Below, in pieces: positions 59,225 to 64,000 of a stretch of 64,000 bases of DNA (position 1 is the stretch's first letter; every line of letters starts with the position of its first letter). The notes beneath the pieces were generated by a model. The model saw only the letters and a program-made list of their open reading frames with translations. It had not been told where the DNA came from and made no database searches. The DNA comes from Sphingomonas sp. SORGH_AS_0950 (GTDB lineage: Bacteria > Pseudomonadota > Alphaproteobacteria > Sphingomonadales > Sphingomonadaceae), in the NCBI RefSeq assembly GCF_030818415.1, contig NZ_JAUTAE010000001.1:3374001-3438000 (forward strand). The letters run 5' to 3'. The position numbers and the translations under genes are program-made.

Positions 59225-59232
59225 CCGCGCGC

Positions 59233-59347
59233 ATTCCTCCCCTGCAAGGGGAGGTGGCAGTCCGCAGGACTGACGGAGGGGTTTCACCATCGGCGGAGAC
59301 ATCCCTCCACCAGCTTCGCTGGTCCCCCCCTTGCAGGGGCGGAATTT
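59233..59347. repeat. Family B hairpin element after trxB
   Basis: ATTCCTCCCCTGCAAGGGGA at one end and CCCCTTGCAGGGGCGGAATT at the other, with interior GTGGCAGTCCGCAGGACTGA and ACCAGCTTCGCTGGT hairpins. The ends match the element at 43289. It lies in the convergent gap between trxB and the UspA gene. Confidence 0.88.
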
Positions 59348-59350
59348 ATT

Positions 59351-59806
59351 TTAACTCAACCGATCGATCGCCTCCAGCGTCAGCGACCCTGGAATGATCA
59401 TCACCGGCACGGGCAGCGCGCCCGCATCGGTGCCCGAGAAATGGCTGACCAGCTTGCCCGGCGCGCCGCTGGCGGCGGCGCCCAGCACCAGCGCGGCGAT
59501 GTCGGGATTGGCCGCGATCATCTCGCGGATCACTTTGGGCGCATCGCCCTCGCGCACCGTGATCGAGGGACGCAGCCCCGATTCGTCGAGCAGCGTGCCC
59601 GCCGCGCTCGCGACCAGCGCCTCGGCCTGCTGGCGCGCCTCGTCCTCGATCGTCGCCTGGACGCCGCCGAACGCGATGAATTCCTGCGGCGGCAGGACGG
59701 TCAGTATCTCGACGCCGCCGCCCGTCTTCACCGCGCGTCGCGCAGCAAAGCGCAGGGCGATCACCGATTCCGGACTGTCGTCGATCACGACCAGATAGAT
59801 ACGCAT
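59351..59806 (-). CDS. Universal stress protein (UspA family)
   Basis: A 151-residue UspA-fold protein beginning MRIYLVVIDDSPESVIALRF. The region VLGAAASGAPGKLVSHFSGT partly matches the G-x2-G-x9-G(S/T) ATP-binding motif of this fold, so nucleotide binding is possible. The adjacent gene on the other strand encodes pyruvate dehydrogenase E2, separated by a 130-bp divergent region that must hold both promoters. The role is unspecified stress or starvation tolerance. Confidence 0.9.
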   Translation of the reverse strand: MRIYLVVIDDSPESVIALRFAARRAVKTGGGVEILTVLPPQEFIAFGGVQATIEDEARQQAEALVASAAGTLLDESGLRPSITVREGDAPKVIREMIAANPDIAALVLGAAASGAPGKLVSHFSGTDAGALPVPVMIIPGSLTLEAIDRLS

Positions 59807-59936
59807 GGCGGCCCCCCAATTTGTGTCGAATGGATGCCGTTACATAACATTTCGTGCAAGGCCATGACTTGACCGGGCGCAATTCGGGCGCAAGAGACGG
59901 GCCGCTACGGAATTGGTTTGCCCCGAGAGGACCTCC

Positions 59937-61277
59937 ATGTCGATCGAGATCAAGATGCCCGCGCTGTCGCCGACCATGGAGGAAGGCACGCTGGCCAAAT
60001 GGCTGGTGAAGGAAGGGGATACGGTGAAGTCCGGCGATATCATGGCTGAGATCGAAACCGACAAGGCCACGATGGAATTCGAGGCGGTGGATGAAGGCGT
60101 GATCGCCAAGATCCTCGTCGCCGAGGGTTCGGACAATGTGAAGGTCGGCACCGTCATCGCGATCCTGGCCGAAGAGGGCGAGGACGCCGCGTCGGTTCAG
60201 GCGCCGTCCAAGTCGGAAACCCCGGCTCCGGCCAATCCGATGCCGACCGACCCCACCGATCCCAACAAGACCGGCACCGAAGCCAAGCCCGTCGAGCGCA
60301 CGGTCGAACAGGCCGAGGATCATGGCAAGCCCGCCGATTCGGGCAAGCAGGCCGGCCAGGGCGGCCGCGCGATCGCCAGCCCGCTGGCGCGCCGCATCGC
60401 CTCGCAAAAGGGTCTCGACCTGACGGCGCTGACCGGATCGGGCCCGAACGGCCGCATCGTGAAGGCGGACGTCGAGAATGCGCAGCCGGGCCAGGCCAAG
60501 GCTGCGGCTCCGGCCGCGTCGACCTCGGCTCCGGCGGAAACCGCCTCGGCCCCCGTCGCCGCGCCGAAGCCCGCGCAGGTGCCGGATATCCCGCACGAGG
60601 CGTCGAAGCTGTCCAACATGCGCAAGACGATCGCGCGTCGCCTGACCGAGTCGAAGCAGCAGGTTCCGCACATCTATCTGACGGTGGACGTGCGCCTCGA
60701 CGCGCTGCTCAAGCTGCGTGGCGAACTGAACGCCGGTCTCGAATCGCGTGGCGTCAAGCTGTCGGTCAACGACATGCTCATCAAGGCGCTTGGCGTCGCG
60801 CTGATGGCGGTGCCGAAGTGCAACGTCATGTTCACGCCCGACCAGCTGATCAGCTTCAAGCGCGCCGACATCTCGGTCGCGGTGTCGACCCCGGCGGGCC
60901 TCATCACCCCGATCGTGTCGGAAGCCGATACGCGCTCGCTGTCGTCCATCTCGACCACGATGAAGGACCTGGCCACCCGCGCCCGCGACAACAAGCTGCA
61001 GCCGCATGAATTCCAGGGCGGCACCGCCTCGATCTCGAACATGGGCATGTTCGGCATCAAGCAGTTCGAGGCGGTCATCAACCCGCCGCAGGGCATGATC
61101 CTGGCGATCGGCGCGGGCGAGAAGCGTCCCTATATCGTCGACGACCAGCTGGGCGTGGCGACCGTCATGTCGGCGACCGGCAGCTTCGACCACCGCGCGA
61201 TTGACGGGGCCGATGGCGCCGAGCTGATGAAGGTGTTCAAGGAGCTGGTCGAGCGTCCGCTGGCGATGCTGGCCTGA
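59937..61277 (+). CDS. pdhC: Pyruvate dehydrogenase E2, dihydrolipoamide acetyltransferase
   Basis: The E2 core of pyruvate dehydrogenase. It has 446 residues: one lipoyl domain (1-80) with Lys43 in [13 protein letters not shown], an Ala/Pro-rich linker, a subunit-binding domain (about 145-180, [19 protein letters not shown]), a second linker and the catalytic domain with the acyltransferase motif [24 protein letters not shown] precedes ATG 59937 by six bases; the in-frame ATG at 59913 adds eight unlikely residues. E1 genes are not in the window; E3 is downstream after two small genes. The ATLDEGT-type and [13 protein letters not shown]-terminus fits PDH rather than oxoglutarate dehydrogenase. 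Confidence 0.95.
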   Translation: MSIEIKMPALSPTMEEGTLAKWLVKEGDTVKSGDIMAEIETDKATMEFEAVDEGVIAKILVAEGSDNVKVGTVIAILAEEGEDAASVQAPSKSETPAPANPMPTDPTDPNKTGTEAKPVERTVEQAEDHGKPADSGKQAGQGGRAIASPLARRIASQKGLDLTALTGSGPNGRIVKADVENAQPGQAKAAAPAASTSAPAETASAPVAAPKPAQVPDIPHEASKLSNMRKTIARRLTESKQQVPHIYLTVDVRLDALLKLRGELNAGLESRGVKLSVNDMLIKALGVALMAVPKCNVMFTPDQLISFKRADISVAVSTPAGLITPIVSEADTRSLSSISTTMKDLATRARDNKLQPHEFQGGTASISNMGMFGIKQFEAVINPPQGMILAIGAGEKRPYIVDDQLGVATVMSATGSFDHRAIDGADGAELMKVFKELVERPLAMLA

Positions 61278-61296
61278 TAGACCGGGGGCGGGCGCC

Positions 61297-61509
61297 ATGC
61301 GGGTTCGGATCGAGCTGTTCTATATCGGCCTGGGGCTGATCGCGGCGCTCGTCATGACCTGGGCCGCGGCCTGGGCTTATCCGCTGGGCCGCACCGAAAT
61401 CTGGTGGTGCGGCGTGGCGGCGATGGTTGCGACGATGGCGATGGGCATCGGTCCGCTCCACCGGGCGCGCATCGCCGACCGCATGGCACGGAGACACGCC
61501 GAACAATGA
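61297..61509 (+). CDS. Small membrane protein of unknown function
   Basis: A 70-residue protein with two predicted membrane helices (LFYIGLGLIAALVMTWAAAW and WCGVAAMVATMAMGIG) and a basic C-terminus (RARIADRMARRHAEQ). It lies 19 bases after pdhC and its stop overlaps the thioesterase start (ATGA), so it is a real cistron of this operon by position. No known family was recognised. Confidence 0.65.
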   Translation: MRVRIELFYIGLGLIAALVMTWAAAWAYPLGRTEIWWCGVAAMVATMAMGIGPLHRARIADRMARRHAEQ

Positions 61510-61901
61510 GCACGCTGCCCGATCAGAACCCCACCATCCGCGTCACCGCCATGCCGTCCGACGCCAATCCTTATGGCGATATCTTTGGCGGCTGGCTGAT
61601 GGGCCAGATGGATCTGGCGGCGGGTTCGGTGGCCTCGCGCCATTCGGGCGGCCGCGCGGTCACGATCGCGGCGGAGGGGATGAAGTTCCACGCCCCCGTA
61701 CTCGTCGGCGACGAGGTGTCGGTCTATGCGACGCTGGTCCGCGTCGGCAACACGTCGATGACGATCGAGGTCGAGGCCTGGCGCCGCGCCCGCCACGTCG
61801 AAGATGCGACCAAGGTGACGCAGGCCCGCTTCGTGTTCGTCGCGACCGACAAGGACCGCAAGCCGCGCAGCGTTCCGCCGCTGACCCCCGCGCAAGACTG
61901 A
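61506..61901 (+). CDS. Acyl-CoA thioesterase (YciA-like hot-dog)
   Basis: A 131-residue hot-dog protein. The characteristic segment is DANPYGDIFGGWLMGQMDLA with the catalytic Asp and the GGWLM helix, followed by AEGMKFHAPVLVGDEVSVYA and NTSMTIEVEAWRR. YciA-type enzymes hydrolyse a range of acyl-CoAs. The gene overlaps the small membrane gene and precedes lpdA; placed between E2 and E3 it may prevent acetyl-CoA or intermediate CoA trapping, which is inference. Confidence 0.9.
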   Translation: MSTLPDQNPTIRVTAMPSDANPYGDIFGGWLMGQMDLAAGSVASRHSGGRAVTIAAEGMKFHAPVLVGDEVSVYATLVRVGNTSMTIEVEAWRRARHVEDATKVTQARFVFVATDKDRKPRSVPPLTPAQD

Positions 61902-61965
61902 TTGAAATTTTCTCGGGGTCACACCCCACGCACCGCCAAGGCGCGCGTTCAGAAGGAAGAGCAAC

Positions 61966-63378
61966 GTGGCTGACACTTACGACCTTATCGTCCTCGGCTC
62001 CGGCCCCGGCGGCTATGTCGCGGCGATCCGCGCGAGCCAGCTTGGCCTGAAGGTCGCGATCGTCGAGCGCGAGCGGCTGGGCGGCATCTGCCTCAACTGG
62101 GGCTGCATCCCGACCAAGGCACTGCTGCGCTCGGCCGAGGTGTATCACTACATGACCCACGCCGCGCAATACGGCCTGTCGGTCGAAAAGCCCTCGTTCA
62201 GCCTGGACAAGGTGGTCGATCGCAGCCGCAAGGTGGCGGGCCAGCTGAACGCGGGCGTCAAGGGCCTGATGAAGAAGAACAAGGTCGCGGTCCATGAGGG
62301 CGTCGGTACGATCACCGCCAAGGGCGAGCTGTCGGTCGCCCAGGGCGACAAGACCACCGAACTGACCGCCAAGCACATCATCGTCGCCACCGGGGCGCGT
62401 GCCCGCGACCTGCCCTTCGCCAAGGCGGATGGCGAGCGCATCTGGACCTATCGCCATGCGATGGTGCCGCCCGCCATGCCGACCAAGCTGCTGGTCATCG
62501 GATCGGGTGCGATCGGCGTCGAGTTCGCCAGCTTCTACAACGACATGGGCGCGGAAGTGACCATCGTCGAGATGCTCGACCGGATCATGCCGGTCGAGGA
62601 CGCCGAAGTCAGCGAGTTCATGACCAAGCAGCTGACCAAGTTCGGCATGACCATCAAGACCAAGACCGGCCTGGAAAAGCTGGAGGCGACCACATCGGGC
62701 GTGAAGGCCGCGATGAAGGGCCCCGACGGCAAGGTCGAGACCGCCGAGTTCAGCCATGCGATCGTCGCCATCGGCATCGTCCCCAACACCGAGAATATCG
62801 GCCTGGAGAAGCTGGGCATCACCACCGATCGCGGTCACATCAAGACCGACGGCTATGGCCGCACCAATGTCGACGGCATCTGGGCGATCGGCGACGTGAC
62901 GGGCGCGCCCTGGCTGGCGCACAAGGCGAGCCATGAGGGCGTGATCGCCGCCGAGGCCATCGCGCAGGCGCTGGGCAACAAGGACGTCCACCCGCACGCG
63001 ATGGACAAGGGCAACATCCCGGGCTGCACCTATTCGCGTCCGCAGGTCGCCAGCGTCGGCCTGACCGAAGCGAAGGCCAAGGAAGCCGGTTACGAAGTGA
63101 AGGTCGGCAAGTTCCCCTTTATCGGCAACGGCAAGGCGATCGCGCTGGGCGAGGCCGAGGGTTTCGTGAAGACCGTGTTCGACGCCAAGACCGGCGAGCT
63201 GCTGGGCGCGCACATGGTCGGCGCGGAAGTGACCGAGATGATCCAGGGCTATGTCGTCGCCCGCCAGCTGGAGACGACCGAAGCCGAGCTGATGGAAACG
63301 GTGTTCGCGCATCCGACCATCTCGGAATCGATGCACGAGTCGGTGCTGGCCGCCTATGGGCGCGCGCTGCACATCTGA
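61966..63378 (+). CDS. lpdA: Dihydrolipoyl dehydrogenase (E3)
   Basis: An FAD enzyme reoxidising dihydrolipoyl groups with NAD+. It has 470 residues. FAD loop LIVLGSGPGGYVAAIRASQL, redox pair GGICLNWGCIPTKALL (Cys42 and Cys47), NAD loop LLVIGSGAIGVEFASFYNDM, and the C-terminal His-Glu base in AHPTISESMHES. The start is GTG with AAGGAAGAG upstream. It is 64 bases after the thioesterase gene, so it belongs to the pdh operon. Confidence 0.95.
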   Translation: MADTYDLIVLGSGPGGYVAAIRASQLGLKVAIVERERLGGICLNWGCIPTKALLRSAEVYHYMTHAAQYGLSVEKPSFSLDKVVDRSRKVAGQLNAGVKGLMKKNKVAVHEGVGTITAKGELSVAQGDKTTELTAKHIIVATGARARDLPFAKADGERIWTYRHAMVPPAMPTKLLVIGSGAIGVEFASFYNDMGAEVTIVEMLDRIMPVEDAEVSEFMTKQLTKFGMTIKTKTGLEKLEATTSGVKAAMKGPDGKVETAEFSHAIVAIGIVPNTENIGLEKLGITTDRGHIKTDGYGRTNVDGIWAIGDVTGAPWLAHKASHEGVIAAEAIAQALGNKDVHPHAMDKGNIPGCTYSRPQVASVGLTEAKAKEAGYEVKVGKFPFIGNGKAIALGEAEGFVKTVFDAKTGELLGAHMVGAEVTEMIQGYVVARQLETTEAELMETVFAHPTISESMHESVLAAYGRALHI

Positions 63379-63399
63379 TTTTTACGGATCGGATTACGG

Positions 63400-63432
63400 G
63401 TGAGGGGCTCGCTGCGGCGGGCCCCTTTTTTA
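63400..63432 (+). terminator. Rho-independent terminator after lpdA
   Basis: GAGGGGCTCGC and GCGGGCCCCTTTTTT-like arms form a GGGGC/GCCCC stem followed by a run of at least six T, ending the pdhC-lpdA operon. Confidence 0.8.
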
Positions 63433-63447
63433 TTGGGGGATGCCCGT

Positions 63448-63532
63448 GGCCTTCGACTTCGCTCAGGCTGAACGGAGCGAGGGAATGATGCCGCTCCCCA
63501 ACCCCCGTTCAGCCTGAGCGAAGTCGAAGGCC
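63448..63532. repeat. Family A REP-like inverted pair, locus 7
   Basis: Canonical reverse unit 63448-63475 and forward unit 63505-63532 in the convergent gap between lpdA and the cysteine hydrolase gene. Confidence 0.9.
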
Positions 63533-63543
63533 ACGCCCAACCC

Positions 63544-64000
63544 TCACCCCAATCCGGCGAGCACGGCCTCGCTGTCGCGCAATTCGGCGAAATCCGCCGC
63601 CAGCAACCCCATGGTGACATCGAAGATCGCCTCCGCCTCCAGCCCGGCGGAGGGCAGGTCGAAGCCCAGCACCGCATCCGGCACCACCGTCACCGCAAAG
63701 CCCAGATCGGAGGCCGCACGCGCCGTCGAATTGACGCAGAACCCCGCCACCGCCCCGACGATGTGGAGATGCGACAACCCCTGTTCGTGCAGATGCGCCG
63801 CCAGCGGCGTCGTGGCGAAGGCGGAGGAACTGCGCTTCACGAAGATCGCCTCACCGGGCCGCTCTACCGCACAGGCCATTGGCGGATAGCCCGGCGCGTC
63901 GGGGTGCAGCGGCGAGGTCGGGTCGGCTTCGGCATGGCGGATATGGATGACCGGCCGCCCGGCCCCGCGAAACGCCTCGGCCAGCGCCTCGATCCTGGCG
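63544..64000 (-). CDS. Cysteine hydrolase (isochorismatase-like), 5' end outside the window
   Basis: At least 152 residues of an isochorismatase-superfamily cysteine hydrolase; the frame remains open to the window edge, reading FRGAGRPVIHIRHAEADPTS upstream of the internal Met at 63879. The catalytic Cys is in VGAVAGFCVNSTARAASDLG, preceded by the Lys of FVKRSSSAF. The missing N-terminus should carry the catalytic Asp. Substrates in the superfamily include isochorismate, nicotinamide and carbamoyl compounds; none is indicated here. Confidence 0.85.
   Translation of the reverse strand, partial: ARIEALAEAFRGAGRPVIHIRHAEADPTSPLHPDAPGYPPMACAVERPGEAIFVKRSSSAFATTPLAAHLHEQGLSHLHIVGAVAGFCVNSTARAASDLGFAVTVVPDAVLGFDLPSAGLEAEAIFDVTMGLLAADFAELRDSEAVLAGLG

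Overview
The window looks like chromosomal DNA of a sphingomonad (Sphingomonas or a close relative, Alphaproteobacteria). The reasons are the high GC content, a CtrA cell-cycle regulator, a Thr-nucleophile alkaline phosphatase of the Sphingomonas PhoK type, a bacteriophytochrome with a HisKA_2-type kinase, split methionine synthase genes and tightly packed operons with ATGA overlaps. No phage, transposase, CRISPR array or plasmid function was found.

Layout. 1-3.5 kb: the end of transaldolase, a short 6-phosphogluconate dehydrogenase and two HAD phosphatase-like genes. 3.5-6.4 kb: heme oxygenase and bacteriophytochrome, convergent. 6.5-12 kb: leucine catabolism (isovaleryl-CoA dehydrogenase, methylcrotonyl-CoA carboxylase, MaoC hydratase) with a barstar-like gene inside the operon. 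12.1-14.2 kb: TonB-dependent receptor. 14.4-19.1 kb: cytochrome c maturation ccmCDEFGH plus a TPR gene, without ccmAB. 19.6-21.3 kb: alanine dehydrogenase and a divergent Lrp regulator. 21.6-29 kb: amidohydrolase, PEP-CTERM protein, ctrA, AI-2E-type permease, and a LysR/pirin/WrbA group. 29.3-31.8 kb: M15 peptidase, RluA-type pseudouridine synthase, ArfB, a small lipoprotein. 31.9-37.9 kb: methionine cycle (ArsR-methyltransferase fusion, metF, two metH genes). 38-39.4 kb: YqcI/YcgG heme N-hydroxylase-like plus DUF1989. 39.5-43.3 kb: PhoK-like phosphatase and DsbD. 43.5-46.7 kb: circularly permuted ATP-grasp, alpha-E and transglutaminase cassette. 46.7-51.9 kb: Bpt, IlvA, Kup, 2'-5' RNA ligase. 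51.9 kb: tRNA-Met(CAU), followed by a gene-poor, locally AT-rich gap with one orphan ORF. 53.3-58.2 kb: GGDEF protein and FdhD/MobA/FdhF molybdo-enzyme operon. 58.3-64 kb: TrxB, UspA, pyruvate dehydrogenase E2, a thioesterase, E3, and a partial cysteine hydrolase.

The most unusual aspect is palindromic repeats. Family A is a roughly 27-bp REP-like unit that occurs as inverted sets at seven loci, six of them between convergent genes. Family B comprises about 100-200-bp GC-rich hairpin elements at eleven or more loci, mostly between co-directional genes. One family B element lies in frame inside metH, one supplies the ribosome binding site of mccB, one separates the two metH genes, and two near-identical 200-bp copies flank a 7.4-kb block containing ctrA in inverted orientation.

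Other points of note are the YcgG/DUF1989 pair, the ATP-grasp/alpha-E/transglutaminase cassette, a perfect 20-bp operator palindrome upstream of the methionine genes, and a heme oxygenase gene with no ATG, GTG or TTG start that would include its proximal histidine.
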